A DNA stretch of 64,000 bases, from assembly GCA_050951925.1 (NCBI GenBank), contig JBMNJZ010000001.1, positions 1,674,001 through 1,738,000 on the forward strand, given 5' to 3'. A program made the position numbers and the translations under genes. This stretch comes from UBA1046 sp012511325. GTDB lineage: Bacteria; Bacillota; Clostridia; Saccharofermentanales; DTU023. Below are positions 33,522 to 45,246 of the stretch, in pieces (the stretch's first letter is position 1; each line of letters opens with the position of its first letter). Under the pieces are notes generated by a model. The model had not been told where the DNA came from. It made no database searches and saw only the letters and a list, made by a program, of their open reading frames with translations.

Positions 33522-36500
33522 TCACAAGGTTGTATCAAAACTCGCACTGACCGATCCGGAGACCGAGAAGAGGAAGAGGTTAAGACTATAGGATACCTTG
33601 GCTGAGCATGTAAGCTGCCATTCATCTTTCGGCGGCGGAATTGATTCAATCGTTCCCCGGGCATCCAGATACATATTAATGATGTTGAAGCGTTTTCCGG
33701 AGACTTTAATTCCGCCTTCCAGCCCGCCTTTTAGATAAAGGGTGAGAATGAATTTCGGCCCACCGCCTTCGCCATTCTCATCTTGGCCATACTTCGCATA
33801 GTAGCCTCCGTCCGCGCCTGCGTAGAGATAACCTCTCAGGTAGACGATCGACACTTCCACGCTGCGCTCAAAGCCAAACTCGATCTTGCCCTTGATGATG
33901 TTCGCTCCGTCGTCCGCTAAGCGGAAACCAAGACCCAGCCCAACACGGTAGATTCCAACATTACCGGCGAGCGTTTCCGGGTATCCTACGTACACTCCAA
34001 AGAGTTTGGGACTGAACTCAAAGCCCAGCGATCCGCTGAGTTTAATAGCGATCATGTCGATTTCATTGAGCGTCATATTAAAGGAGAAATAGCGCTCCGG
34101 ATGGCTGTAGAGAATCTCGACATCGCCCACATGCCTGAAACCGTCACTATTGGGATTGAGGATTACTTCTATATCCAGCGGCAGATACAATCCCCCAGAC
34201 GCTTCCACCAGCGGCCCGTTTTCGAAGCCGAAGTAGAGGTCGCGCACTTGCGCAATATCCTTGATATTGAGGGTCCCCTTGATAGCCGCTGAAAACTTTC
34301 CCTCCTGGCTTCGATCAACTTGCATGGCAGTGATAAATTCCTTCATCTCTGCCTTTCCATCCGGAAAAACAAGATGCATTTGCTCATCGCGCTGCACGAT
34401 CATGTTATTGACAATCAGGCCTGAAAACTTATCCAGAGAGCCGATTCCCACATCAAGCTCTTTACCGCTGCCTTTTTTCAGAAGCCCTATGGAGAAATAG
34501 CACCTGGAATTGTCTACATCGTAGCCAAAACGGGTGATGGTATCGATCGGCAGCTCTCCGAGACTGCCAAGGAATCCAAGTTCCAGGTTCTCTGTTTCAA
34601 ACTCGATAAGACCCTGCTCAATCTGAGAGATCTTTTTCTCAGCTTCTTGGATGTTCTGATCATGCGATGCCAACAGAATTGGTTTATGCATTGCAACCAC
34701 CGGGGTGAACGGCTGTGGCTGTGAGCTTTGAAGTGAAGAATTCGCCAGGCGTTTGGGAACCAGTACGCCTTTTACATCGATGCACTCATCGAAGCTGGCA
34801 TCGAGCACCGAATAAGACTTGTCATAGATCACGACCGGCATTTCCAGTTCCGGCCCTTTGAGCGTATCGATCGATATGCAGTCCGTGGTCTCTGTACCCA
34901 GCGCAATTTCCTCCGAGAGCAGCACAGAGCCCCAGAGCGAGAGTCTGGTCGCCGTGCCGGGCTTGACAACGGCGGAGAGGTATTCAAAATTGATTTCCCG
35001 GATATCCAGTGAGAAGCCCTGCATATGGACGGGAGCTGTCTTGTCAAGGGTTGCCCAGGCATGCAATTTGTCAGCGTTATTGTCAGCAAAGGTGTCTTTC
35101 TTTTCTGCAGGGATCACCATCGTCGTAAACTTCATCGGCTCTTTCAGCTGAATTTCGGGCGTCGCCAGCTCTATTGAGCCGCCGAAGCGCATTCCCTCAG
35201 GCTCCAAAAAGCCCCCGTCGACAGTGAGCTTAGTGCCCAGTCCTACAAAGTCTTTTATTTCGGTGGGCGCAACCGAACAGAGAAACTCACCGCCTTTTCC
35301 GTCCTCATTGTCTTCTTTATTGGTGTATAGCTTCACCTTAACCCAGTTGTCATTAAACAGCTCCAGCGCCACTTCGGCATTGATTTCCAGATTAATCTTA
35401 TTGGCATACATGTCGAGAAGGCAGTCATACACCTTCACCTGCTTAAAGCCGCCAAGCCTGTCACCGAAGACGGCGGGAACCCCTTCTTCGTTATAAAGGA
35501 ATGTCTGGTAGTTAAAGCCATTGAGGTCGTAAATCATCTCGCCCTCAGCCAACTTGAAGTCTATGGGATCACCACTCGTTGTTTGCACAAAGGCAGTCGG
35601 CAGCGTCAGATGACCGCCCTTGAAGACCATCCCCACCCAGAAAGGCTTCTCAGTCTCCTGAGGTGTCTGAGACCCTGCCGTTGCCGGGAGAAATGCATCT
35701 CTGTCAAGATCGATGCTGACCTGCGTGGGGGATACGATTATTCCCTGATCGCGCTGGTCTTTTATCTTGAGGCTTCTTTCAGCCACTCGGACTGGCGTGA
35801 GGCTGGCGGATTCAACAAGGAATCCCTCTCCCATCCAATCATCCACACTAAACTCCGCAAAGGCGCAATTCTTTTGCATCTCCGGATCTGCGGGAACGAT
35901 CAACAGCCCGTTCTTTTGTACTGTCTGTCCAAATTTGATAAAGTACTCCGTCGTAGTTAGGTCGCCGTGTTTCTCCTTGTCATACTCGGGATTCATAATA
36001 TAGTCCATAGTATTAATGATACTGTGACTGGATGCATAACTGCCCGGGACACCCGCCCCCATATATTCTGCCTGCTCAAAGGGAAGAATAAGTTTGCCCT
36101 GAATGTAGCCCTCGTCTGTCGGAACTCCATTTTTATAGACAATACCTGCCTTCACTTTCAGCCCTGCTCCGCCCGGAACAAGAAGCTGCAAAAATTGTTC
36201 GCCGGCGCCCGGTGCTGTTTCTATCGTTTCCAAGCTTCCGCTGATTCGCCCATGCGCGTCGCAGGAGAGATCTCTCGCGATCATTCGAATACCTTCATTG
36301 TTAAGTGTTTCCAAAGGAGCTTTCAGCGTCGCATCCGTTATAAAACTAAGAACCTTCTCTGAATCTTTATTTGTATCCAAGGAGATCTTGACCGATGATA
36401 CCCTGTCCAGTATAAGCCGATCAAGGCGGATCTCAGGAAGCACGCTCTTCTCCCCTTTTTTCAGCCCGATATAGAGGTCAGTTTCCCCGCGAAAGAGTGC

Positions 36501-39500
36501 ATCAGTAAAAGCGAATCCGGAGAGATTGCCTAGTAAATTTTTGCTTGGATCCGCATTTTGAACAAATCCACTTGCAGTTCCCACGTCGTTAAAAGGAATG
36601 TTCAGAGAACTGATAGTGACGCCGATCTCTTCAAGCTTATATGGCTTATCCACATAGAGAATACCGGCGGTGAAAATAATCTTTCCTCCCTCAACTTCAA
36701 ACTCCGCGTTGGCAATGCGCACCGGTAGGGTCTGCCCAATATCAGGCTCGCCAAAGAGCAGTTCTGCACTGCCGTTAAAACCGGTTCTCGCAGTGGGCGT
36801 TAGAAACGAAGGATTCTCAAGAACGATATTTCTGAGAGTAAATCCTGAGAAGACACCAAAGTCACCTGTAAACTTATTGCCCAGCTCAATTTTATCTGTT
36901 CTGCCCGGTTGAGTGAGAACTCCTTTCGGGAGCGTTCCCAGTCTTATAAATTGTGGTATGAAACTCTCCGTGAATTCAGGAGTCATCCGGAAAGAAGGCT
37001 CCGGCTCAACAGTAAATAATAAGAGGCTTCCTGTGGATTCATATCCACGAGTGAAATCATCGAGCACCTCGATAGTGAACTGTTCCTCATCCGACCCATA
37101 GTTATTCATTGCGCTGATGGAACCCACATAAATGCCAGCTTCTAAATACTGAGAGATAATCAATTTCTTGCCATAGATATCAACTGAAAACATGTCGGTA
37201 ACAGGCAGACCCATGACATCAGATACCCGCAGAGAGTAGTCGATCGGCTCGGTGCCGGTTACAGTAAAAGAAATCTCCCCTCCTATGCCGTAGTACACAT
37301 TTTTCTGATTTGTTTCAAGAGTGATGTTCGGAGGGACACCTCTGCTAAAATCGTCCCCAACTTCAAGCCTGAATTTCAGTTGCGCCTGACCGGCACGATT
37401 TATTGCCGTCAGTGTCACTTCATAAACACCTGTTTTCATGGTGTTGGGAACCAGCACTTCATTCTTTCCTTCCGGGACTATAATTCCGCCTTCGTCTTGT
37501 CCCGCGATGTGCCAGGCTGTGATCTCGAAGCTGATCGGCTGTGTGCCGCTGACAGTAAACGGAATCCTCAGTTCCCGTCCCTTTTGCACAAAATACTCAA
37601 GGGAATCCATTGAAAGCTCGGGAGCTTCAATGATTTCCTCTTCAGGAAGCTTTGTTTCGGGAAGTTCGATCGTCACATTCTCGCGTGCCAGGATAGGCTC
37701 AGAAAAATCACTCAGATACCCTCCGGTATCAAGCACCCGCACCTTGTACCAATTGGTGGCGGCCCTATCCGTCGTATAGTCTATCCAGCCCGGCGAAAAC
37801 AGCAGAGGACTCGCCTGGACATAGGTTCCATCCTTTTCCGTAGAGTAATAGACAATATAGCCAACCGTGTCCTCAAGACATTGCTCCGGAGTCAGGCCCT
37901 CCATTCGGGGTTCATTCCAGGCCAGATTGATTGAGGGAAACTCACCATGGGAGATAGAAAAACTTAGTCCGTCGATCGGATCAAACCCGCGGTTTCTGCG
38001 TGGAGTCGCTTCTACGGGCTCCGGGCGGGTTGAACCCAATTCATCATCGTTCCAGGCCTGCACAGTATAGAGATAGTGGGTTCCGTACCTGGCGTCATAA
38101 TCGATGACGGAGAGAGGCTTCTTCAACCCTGTACCCGGATCGACCAGTTCCTCCGTATCTTCGTCAACAGGAATCTCGGCGATCTTAGTCCACTCGACAA
38201 GTCCCATCATCTGAATGCTCAGATCACTGTAGTCAGAAAGGGCCAGAGGACCCAGTTTATGAATGATCTCGGAGTAAGCTTTCTGACGCTGTGAGACATC
38301 CACCTGTGAAAGTTTTTCCGAAAGAAGCTGTGGCTGTAAGAGATTCACTGTCTTGAAGGCAAGGAGGGCATTGATCTCCGGCTCTGACCCCTGCGTGGCC
38401 GAATCTATCCCTTCTTGCAGAATCGTAGTGAGGAAGCCATCATTCTCAGACGGCGTTGTAAAGATCTTTTCCACAATGGAAGAGTCAATATTTTCCAGTG
38501 TCCTGGCCGTAATCTTGGGTATTTCTGCACGGTAGACCTCATAGCGACTGCAGTACTCAACGGAGGAGAAATTTATCTCCACCCCGTCTTTTCGTGAGAG
38601 AGGAAGCAGAAGATTAGGTGTCTGCGGTGGTTTTGTCGAAGGCACTCGGAATTTCTCCACCGTGCCCACACTCGACTCAACCCCCCAGGGGGAGACTGCT
38701 GTGATTTTGTAGTAATAGTAATGAGCGTGACTTTGCTCTACAGGGTCTGTATACTGCGTGCCGGAGACCAGATCTCCCACCAGTGTCCACTCCAGTTTCG
38801 AATCATCGACCGGTTTTTTGAAGTTCGGCACTTCACTGCGGTAGATGCGGTAATACTTGACCTGAAGATCCTGCGGTTCTTCCCATTCAAGAAGTACAAA
38901 GCCTCCCTCGGGGTTCTGATTGATGGGAAGTCCCCGAATGACACTTGTCAGCGATAAGAGATTCAACTCTTCCGTATTTTCCTTTGTGCTGCTTTCTTCC
39001 ACTGAATTGCTGTCAGCCAACGGCTCTAAGCAGATGAGGAAGAGATGGACTCCTTTTCTTGTCGGGTCAAGTCCTTGTACTAGATATTGGTTCTGTTCCA
39101 AGGCCTTATCCGTCAGCTTTGTCCACTGACCCAGAGCCATTAGTTCCTCGCGATCAAGGGTATGCACATCTTCCGGTGTTGATGACTCCTTGCTCAGCTG
39201 ATAGACGACATACCCTCCGAGATCGTCCCCACTGTAGGCAGGCCACCTCAGGCGTGCCGAGCCGTCCGGGAGAACATCTTTCCCCTGGACCCCGAGGAAG
39301 ACATGGATATATTTCTGCTCCGGGAAATTATCGAAATATCGTGAAAGGATCAGTGGCGCTTTCATATCGCTGATGAAACTTCCGATCCGAGCACCGGAAA
39401 GATCCGCCATATTTACAAGGGAGGTGTTTTCCGCACTCAATCTTTTTGGTTTGTCGCTGTTTTCCTCCACATTCTCTTGAGAAACATTCTCATCAAAAAC

Positions 39501-41972
39501 AAGTCCGGGCAAGAGACGGGAGTAATCCGGCAGTTCTCTCGTCAGCATAGAAACTTTGAGCGAGTTGGGGACACTTGGCTCTTCAGGAGTCGGTACACCT
39601 ATGGCACAGGACTTAGACCAAGCGCTCTCATTGTCCCAGGAATCCCAGGCGGAAACCCAGTACTTATAGGTCACCCCTTTAACAACATCCGCATCAAAAT
39701 AAATCATGTCCGGAGCCAGAGGCTGATTGCTCTTAAGAAACAGATGACGTGCTCCGAAGAGTTTTCCTGAGGCATACTCGGCGATGACTTTTCCCGGCGA
39801 AGATGAGCTCCCCTGTGTTAACTCAGAAGGGGTAGCATCCGGTAAAGTGCCTTCTTTTTCTCCCCCCATTCCTTTTTTTGGATTCTCAAAGCGAAAGTTC
39901 GCCAGAGGGACTGGTTTGCCATAGGCTCCCACTCCAATCGCTTCGGCGCGGTATAGCGTAAAGCGAACAGTATCGGGAGATTCATTGAAGATCGGAATGA
40001 CGATGCCTTCTTTGCCTTTGTTCTTGGCTATGGCTTCCTGTATGGCCTTGCCAAGGACATCATCAGAAATAACAGGTTCTTCGTCTCCGGAGAGTACCAG
40101 AGAGGAAGTTGTGGGAGCATCGGGAGGCGTTACCTTTTCTACCCGGATATCGATGGGTTTGCAATACTCGCTCCGTCTTCCGAAGATATCAATGGAGTAC
40201 AGGCGGTATTGCGCCTTCGTCCCGTTTTCCAATTTTTCCTGATACATCACCGGTGTCTCAAAGAACACGCCAGTTTCATCAAGAATTTCGGTAATAACCA
40301 CCGGTTTATCATGGATGGGAACAAAGTCGGCCTCCCCCTCAAGTTTGCGCTCGATAAAGTAACCGCTGATGATACTGCCTTCGGCTTCACCGGCGGGTTT
40401 TCTCCAACGGAGGAAGACTTTCCCGTCCAGTCCGTATCCCATAAATCCTTCCGGTGTCGTCAGGGGAAGTTCTTCTCCCCAGTGCAGTTCCACGCTGGCG
40501 CTCTGCCCATTTGGAGATTCAATAATATATATAATTGGCTCACCGGCTGAAAGCTTTTTCCCAGAGAGATCGTCCCGGATGAGAAAACCGGCTTCCTCGG
40601 CAAATTCATCGTCAACAAACGCTAAGGTAGAGATCTGCTGGCGGGCTCCTAGAGTCGAAGCAGCCGCTTCGTATGGTTTATTTTCCCCCTCAGCACCCGG
40701 CTCGCCCAAACTCTGAATCCCGCTGGGGAGCTCTGATTGGCACACGGAAAAACGCTCCCATACCAGCGAGCGGATAGCCCCGGCTTCATATCGGCCATTC
40801 TCCGGCAGGTTCATGATCTGAACAGGAGAATTCAGCGCGCGATCGGACTCGGGCATTTTCTGATCTATACCGTCGGGAATCGTAATCTGCGCCGTTCTCA
40901 TGAGAAGAAAGTCAGTTTCTCCTCCCATATGGACGATAGGCTGCAGCATGGCGCGGGTCTGATATATCTTGTCATGGAAAGCCATTTCGTCCATCCCCAG
41001 GACTGCCTGGTCTTCTGCGGTATATTCGGCTGCTTGGTAAACCTGCCGGATATCCTGTGCCTGCGGATGCTGGAAAGCTTGTGAGAGAACCGTCTGTGCG
41101 GTTGCCAGCTTCTCCGCAACCAACTCTCTTTCGCTCCCGATCTGCCTGTAGATACGGTAACCCGCCTCAGGAAGCCAGTCTGCCTCGGGGATCATGTGGA
41201 TCAGTGATTCTCCCGGGTTTTGCCAGATACCCTTCATATTGATGGAAGAAGGCATGCGCTCCCATTCTCCGTACTCCGCAACACCCAGAAGATCCGTTGT
41301 TTTGTTGCTCAGCTGCTCGAAAATATCCTGCTGGCGATTGTAGGACTCGCGCGCCTGGACAGCCTCTGCCGGACGGTTTAAGTCAATAGATTCCGCCGCT
41401 TCATCGAGCCTTTTGGCTCCCTCTGATTTGGGAAGCGGATCCTTCTCTTCCACAGGAGCAGGATCCGGCATAAACGGCTTGAGAGCATCTTCAGGTCCAG
41501 GCGGCTTTTCGCTGATCGGCTGCTCAATGGGAGTCGAGTGAAGTGACACCAAGTCCCCCATGGGAAGATCTTCTTCCTCAGTCCGCTCCTTCAGCTGCCT
41601 GTCAATTTCTCTGAGGTTATTGAGGGCATAACGCGAGTCCACTATTTCCACGAGACTCTCCGCCGCAAGCAGTTCCTCTGCAATATTGGGGCTATGCAGG
41701 AAGTCCTCAATATCCACACTCTGACTGTACAGTAATTCCTTCAGCGTCCGGGGTCTTTTGTCTTCCTTTGAACCGAGGATATATTCGCGATTAGGAAGAT
41801 AATCAAATCCGCTTTGATCCAGATTCAGCCCTCCGGAGTCAAAGACTCCGAAAATAAAAAAACTTGCCATGAGGACGGCAAGTATAATTGCGGAGACAAT
41901 CAGCGAGCTCCGGAGCGGCTTAGCCTTGAACTGGGTAACCAGCCAGTTCTTCAGGGAAAGAAGTCGTTTCAT
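33522..41972 (-). CDS. Giant exported protein with Fn3 and Ig-like domains, beta-rich C-terminus
   Basis: 2,816 residues. GGGAGG lies six bases before the ATG. Basic N-terminus and one membrane segment (about 20-44) suggest an anchor or uncleaved signal. A charged, Pro/Glu-rich region follows (to about 240), then repeated Fn3-like modules to about 1500, two Ig-like modules with GVYEVTLTAINRAG and the like, and a C-terminal 1,000 residues of alternating strands (SLGFEFSPKLFGVYVGYPE, GIYRVGLGLGFRLAD). No enzyme motif or sorting signal was seen. Role inferred: large surface structure or adhesin. It is preceded by two c-di-GMP genes on the same strand, so c-di-GMP control is possible. A shift from coil to beta sheet is my reading, not a computed prediction. 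Confidence 0.85.
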   Translation of the reverse strand: MKRLLSLKNWLVTQFKAKPLRSSLIVSAIILAVLMASFFIFGVFDSGGLNLDQSGFDYLPNREYILGSKEDKRPRTLKELLYSQSVDIEDFLHSPNIAEELLAAESLVEIVDSRYALNNLREIDRQLKERTEEEDLPMGDLVSLHSTPIEQPISEKPPGPEDALKPFMPDPAPVEEKDPLPKSEGAKRLDEAAESIDLNRPAEAVQARESYNRQQDIFEQLSNKTTDLLGVAEYGEWERMPSSINMKGIWQNPGESLIHMIPEADWLPEAGYRIYRQIGSERELVAEKLATAQTVLSQAFQHPQAQDIRQVYQAAEYTAEDQAVLGMDEMAFHDKIYQTRAMLQPIVHMGGETDFLLMRTAQITIPDGIDQKMPESDRALNSPVQIMNLPENGRYEAGAIRSLVWERFSVCQSELPSGIQSLGEPGAEGENKPYEAAASTLGARQQISTLAFVDDEFAEEAGFLIRDDLSGKKLSAGEPIIYIIESPNGQSASVELHWGEELPLTTPEGFMGYGLDGKVFLRWRKPAGEAEGSIISGYFIERKLEGEADFVPIHDKPVVITEILDETGVFFETPVMYQEKLENGTKAQYRLYSIDIFGRRSEYCKPIDIRVEKVTPPDAPTTSSLVLSGDEEPVISDDVLGKAIQEAIAKNKGKEGIVIPIFNESPDTVRFTLYRAEAIGVGAYGKPVPLANFRFENPKKGMGGEKEGTLPDATPSELTQGSSSSPGKVIAEYASGKLFGARHLFLKSNQPLAPDMIYFDADVVKGVTYKYWVSAWDSWDNESAWSKSCAIGVPTPEEPSVPNSLKVSMLTRELPDYSRLLPGLVFDENVSQENVEENSDKPKRLSAENTSLVNMADLSGARIGSFISDMKAPLILSRYFDNFPEQKYIHVFLGVQGKDVLPDGSARLRWPAYSGDDLGGYVVYQLSKESSTPEDVHTLDREELMALGQWTKLTDKALEQNQYLVQGLDPTRKGVHLFLICLEPLADSNSVEESSTKENTEELNLLSLTSVIRGLPINQNPEGGFVLLEWEEPQDLQVKYYRIYRSEVPNFKKPVDDSKLEWTLVGDLVSGTQYTDPVEQSHAHYYYYKITAVSPWGVESSVGTVEKFRVPSTKPPQTPNLLLPLSRKDGVEINFSSVEYCSRYEVYRAEIPKITARTLENIDSSIVEKIFTTPSENDGFLTTILQEGIDSATQGSEPEINALLAFKTVNLLQPQLLSEKLSQVDVSQRQKAYSEIIHKLGPLALSDYSDLSIQMMGLVEWTKIAEIPVDEDTEELVDPGTGLKKPLSVIDYDARYGTHYLYTVQAWNDDELGSTRPEPVEATPRRNRGFDPIDGLSFSISHGEFPSINLAWNEPRMEGLTPEQCLEDTVGYIVYYSTEKDGTYVQASPLLFSPGWIDYTTDRAATNWYKVRVLDTGGYLSDFSEPILARENVTIELPETKLPEEEIIEAPELSMDSLEYFVQKGRELRIPFTVSGTQPISFEITAWHIAGQDEGGIIVPEGKNEVLVPNTMKTGVYEVTLTAINRAGQAQLKFRLEVGDDFSRGVPPNITLETNQKNVYYGIGGEISFTVTGTEPIDYSLRVSDVMGLPVTDMFSVDIYGKKLIISQYLEAGIYVGSISAMNNYGSDEEQFTIEVLDDFTRGYESTGSLLLFTVEPEPSFRMTPEFTESFIPQFIRLGTLPKGVLTQPGRTDKIELGNKFTGDFGVFSGFTLRNIVLENPSFLTPTARTGFNGSAELLFGEPDIGQTLPVRIANAEFEVEGGKIIFTAGILYVDKPYKLEEIGVTISSLNIPFNDVGTASGFVQNADPSKNLLGNLSGFAFTDALFRGETDLYIGLKKGEKSVLPEIRLDRLILDRVSSVKISLDTNKDSEKVLSFITDATLKAPLETLNNEGIRMIARDLSCDAHGRISGSLETIETAPGAGEQFLQLLVPGGAGLKVKAGIVYKNGVPTDEGYIQGKLILPFEQAEYMGAGVPGSYASSHSIINTMDYIMNPEYDKEKHGDLTTTEYFIKFGQTVQKNGLLIVPADPEMQKNCAFAEFSVDDWMGEGFLVESASLTPVRVAERSLKIKDQRDQGIIVSPTQVSIDLDRDAFLPATAGSQTPQETEKPFWVGMVFKGGHLTLPTAFVQTTSGDPIDFKLAEGEMIYDLNGFNYQTFLYNEEGVPAVFGDRLGGFKQVKVYDCLLDMYANKINLEINAEVALELFNDNWVKVKLYTNKEDNEDGKGGEFLCSVAPTEIKDFVGLGTKLTVDGGFLEPEGMRFGGSIELATPEIQLKEPMKFTTMVIPAEKKDTFADNNADKLHAWATLDKTAPVHMQGFSLDIREINFEYLSAVVKPGTATRLSLWGSVLLSEEIALGTETTDCISIDTLKGPELEMPVVIYDKSYSVLDASFDECIDVKGVLVPKRLANSSLQSSQPQPFTPVVAMHKPILLASHDQNIQEAEKKISQIEQGLIEFETENLELGFLGSLGELPIDTITRFGYDVDNSRCYFSIGLLKKGSGKELDVGIGSLDKFSGLIVNNMIVQRDEQMHLVFPDGKAEMKEFITAMQVDRSQEGKFSAAIKGTLNIKDIAQVRDLYFGFENGPLVEASGGLYLPLDIEVILNPNSDGFRHVGDVEILYSHPERYFSFNMTLNEIDMIAIKLSGSLGFEFSPKLFGVYVGYPETLAGNVGIYRVGLGLGFRLADDGANIIKGKIEFGFERSVEVSIVYLRGYLYAGADGGYYAKYGQDENGEGGGPKFILTLYLKGGLEGGIKVSGKRFNIINMYLDARGTIESIPPPKDEWQLTCSAKVSYSLNLFLFSVSGSVSASFDTTL

Positions 41973-42068
41973 ATTCGCCTCCCTGATATCTTTTTCTTTA
42001 TTTTATAAACTGTAATTTATGCTGTCAATCTATTGAAATATGGCGGGTTGCGTAAAAACTCTTACCAC

Positions 42069-42103
42069 AAAAAAGATAGAAGACCATCTCAATAGATTCT
42101 ATC
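42069..42103 (-). terminator. Terminator of the EAL gene
   Basis: On the minus strand GATAGAA and TTCTATC (42097-42103 with 42075-42081) form a 7-bp stem with six T residues directly after. It begins next to the stop codon at 42104. Confidence 0.7.
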
Positions 42104-45100
42104 CTAATTCTGCAGACGATGTCCGAACTGTTCCTCTTTAAGGAATTCTTCCAGTGCTTTCGCCGGCAGTGGTTTCGAATAATAGTTCCCTTGTATTTCA
42201 TCGCAGACTGCACTTCTCAGAAACTCCATCTGTTCCTTTGTTTCCACGCCTTCGGCCGTAATACTCGCCTTAAAAGTTCTGGCTAACGAAATAATCATTT
42301 CTACTACGGGAGCTCTTTTTCTTGCCAAATCGATAGAATCTATAATATCTTTATCTATTTTTATTCTGTCAAAAGGTATCATATTTAAGCGGTATAATGA
42401 TGAGGATCCCCTGCCGAAATCATCTATGGCAATATTTATTCCTAACTCTTTTAATTTGTGCAGTTTTTCAATTAAAACCTCAAGGTTTTCAGTGAACACA
42501 CTTTCTGTAATCTCCAATTCAATATATTTCGGATCTACTCCGCTTCTCTCTATAATTTTGGCAAAATCAATGATCAATTCTTCTCTTCGGAATTGGACAA
42601 CGGATAAATTTACAGAAAAACGAAGAGGAGAAAATCCCTTGACAACAAGTCTACTGTGTTCTTGAAGCGCTTGTTCCAGCACCCAAAGCCCTACATCATA
42701 AATCAATCCCGTTTGTTCAAGTATAGGTACGAATCTACTCGGCGATATTCTGTCGTTATCCCCACTATTCCATCTAAGCAAAGCTTCAACCCCAGCGGTT
42801 TTTCCCTCATCAAAGCTAAACTGAGGTTGAAACTCCAGAAAAAACTCTTTGTTTGACAAGGATCTATAAAGCTTATTTGTTAACAAAGTATTCTCCGCAA
42901 TATTCTTTCCCAGTCGTTCCGAATAGAAAACGATCTTATCGCTGGCATTTGCCGCTTCATATCCCGCCAGAATAGCGTTTTTCAAAAGAGTCTCTACATT
43001 TTTTCCATCATCCGGATACACGGATATGCCTATATTGACAACAACAAATAGTGCCTCTATATCTGTATCGGTTAATACTGGATGAGTAAAAGATCCAAGT
43101 ACTTTTTTGGCGCATTTCTCTATCTGTTTAGTATTTTCCATAGGTGAGAGAACTATAACGAAACCCTCTTCACTTGACCTGGCGATCTCATAACATTTCT
43201 TTGAATTTTCGATATCACAGCAGTTCTTCAACATATTCCCGAGAATTTCCGCCGATTCTATCACGATCTGCTCACCTGCACTGTAACCGAAGGTATCCTT
43301 AATCATCCTAAGATTCTCAAGTTCAATATCCAGAATTGCTATCTTCTCTGATTCCTTTCTGCTATCGATAATTTGCTGCAACCTTTTTTTTAGCATATTT
43401 CTATTCGCCAATTTTGTAGTTTCATCAAAATAAGCGAAATTATATAGTCTTTCCTCGTACAAGGTCTTTTTCTTCGCATCTGCCAATACGTTTCCAATCA
43501 GTTTTAAAAAGTTTATCCGACTTTCTGCGAGATTTATATCCAGTCTGTCACTGTACTCAACGACAAGTATGTCTTTCCCTTTGTCGACTTTTATTGACAG
43601 TGCACAATACGACTTTATGCCTCTTGATATTAAATTATCTATTTGTTCTTCAGCTTTATCAGAGGAAATATTTGAGATGTCTTCACACAACACAGGCACA
43701 TCCTGATCAATCAGAGACATACCAATGGGCAAAGCAGATGTTTTAATTTTCATTCCCGGATGATAGGGAAATGATTTGCTATCAGCACTTTTTATACAAG
43801 TATTGAGAATTGTTGCATCTTCGTAATCCTCGCTGAATGCGATTAAATATGCTTGACTGAATTCAAGTATTTCGTTAGCCATCTCCAACATTTCATCAAT
43901 TTTCTCTTTAGCGTTTTCGCTATCAATCGAAATAAAACTGGAAGAAATTTTTTCAAGTATTTCTTGTTCTTTTGCAAACAACTTATAACTATTTACTTTT
44001 AAAGCATATTCAGTTGACAGATATCTTACAGCGAGATAAGAAAGCATAATAACAAAAATTCTTATTGTATACTTGTTCCCATCGATGGTAATGGGAATTT
44101 CCGGAAAGATTATCCAAAAAGCGGCCTGTATTGTTACGCAAAATACAGTGAAGATGGTAGCATGGATTTTACTGCCAAGGACAACGGTAAGAAGAAGGAA
44201 CAATATATATATTGACCATATCGCTGCCCCTCCTGTCTCAGCATTTGATATCATAAAATGCGATATACCTATCATACATATTGCCAGGAAGATGGTGTTC
44301 TGCATATTATGCTTTTTCGTTATGAACGGTATAAATCTTATAAATATCCCGATCAATAATAAAACTGCAGTGAGCAAAAGCTCATATTCCAACTTTCCTT
44401 GCATACCGAAAAAACCTATTAAAAAGGATATTGCGCCGCCTGTCATAAACATAACGGATGCTGTTTGAAATAAACGCAAGCGGTCGCTATCCAGGTTTTT
44501 TTCGATCTCCGGAAAGGAGTATATGCATTTTTCTCTTTCAACAATCAGCTCAAATTGTTTCAATACTATAAATAGCATCATTGTCGGAATTAACAGAAAT
44601 ATAACGGGCATTTTAGGAAAAAACTTTCTATTAAGAATGTCAGGCAGCGCATCTATTGAAAATTCTATAATAAAAAGTACTAATATAGATATTAAAAAAT
44701 GTTTTGCCATCCACTTTGTAGAAGTATTAAGTTCACAGTTTCTATACCAGTTAATGAGCAACATAAGAGTTGCAATCGAAAATATAATGTAATAGGAGTT
44801 AAGCCAAATTCCTGCTCCATAAATAGGAGCCATGTTCATCCAACCGAAGATGGTCTGTACCATTATATATTGTTTTTCTATAAAGTATCCGTAGGGTCCA
44901 AACAGAATAACATTTATTACAGAGGGCAAATATAGTACAACAAGCATTTTCCGCTTATTAAATCGATTTTCAACTTTTGTGATAACAAGCACAAAGTGGA
45001 GTAAAACGCTGCTATAAAATCCCCAACCAAAAACGGAGAAAGATCTCCAAAAAGCACTTAATTCCGCTGTAGGCGCTGAATTTGAAATGGAGTATGAAAA

Positions 45101-45246
45101 TGACCAAATTGCCAATAAAACTGTTAGAATAGAAAAAGTCTGTTCGCTTTGCTTTTTGCGTTATTAGTTATCAGGCTTACGCCAAAAACCATATAAAAAC
45201 AACCGCAAACGTAAAATATAATTGATAGGGCTAAATCATATTTCAT
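42104..45246 (-). CDS. Membrane EAL protein with degenerate GGDEF; apparent one-base frameshift near the start
   Basis: The intact frame runs 42104-45115 and would need a TTG start. A separate frame from an ATG at 45246, with AGGAG eight bases upstream, encodes 40 residues (MKYDLALSIIFYVCGCFYMV at its start) that fit directly before it. The frames would join if one base were restored between 45127 and 45138. The rest has two blocks of membrane segments (about 1-200 and 215-370), a GAF-like region, a GGDEF domain whose active site is SSEEGF and so probably inactive, and an EAL domain with EALLRW, ELEITES, DDFGRG and AEGVET, probably active. Its role is c-di-GMP hydrolysis. Whether the shift is real or an assembly error cannot be told. 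Confidence 0.85.

Noticed and set aside
41973..42103. c-di-GMP riboswitch before the giant protein
   Set aside because: The conserved GEMM core was not found; the leader is too short and holds the preceding gene's terminator.
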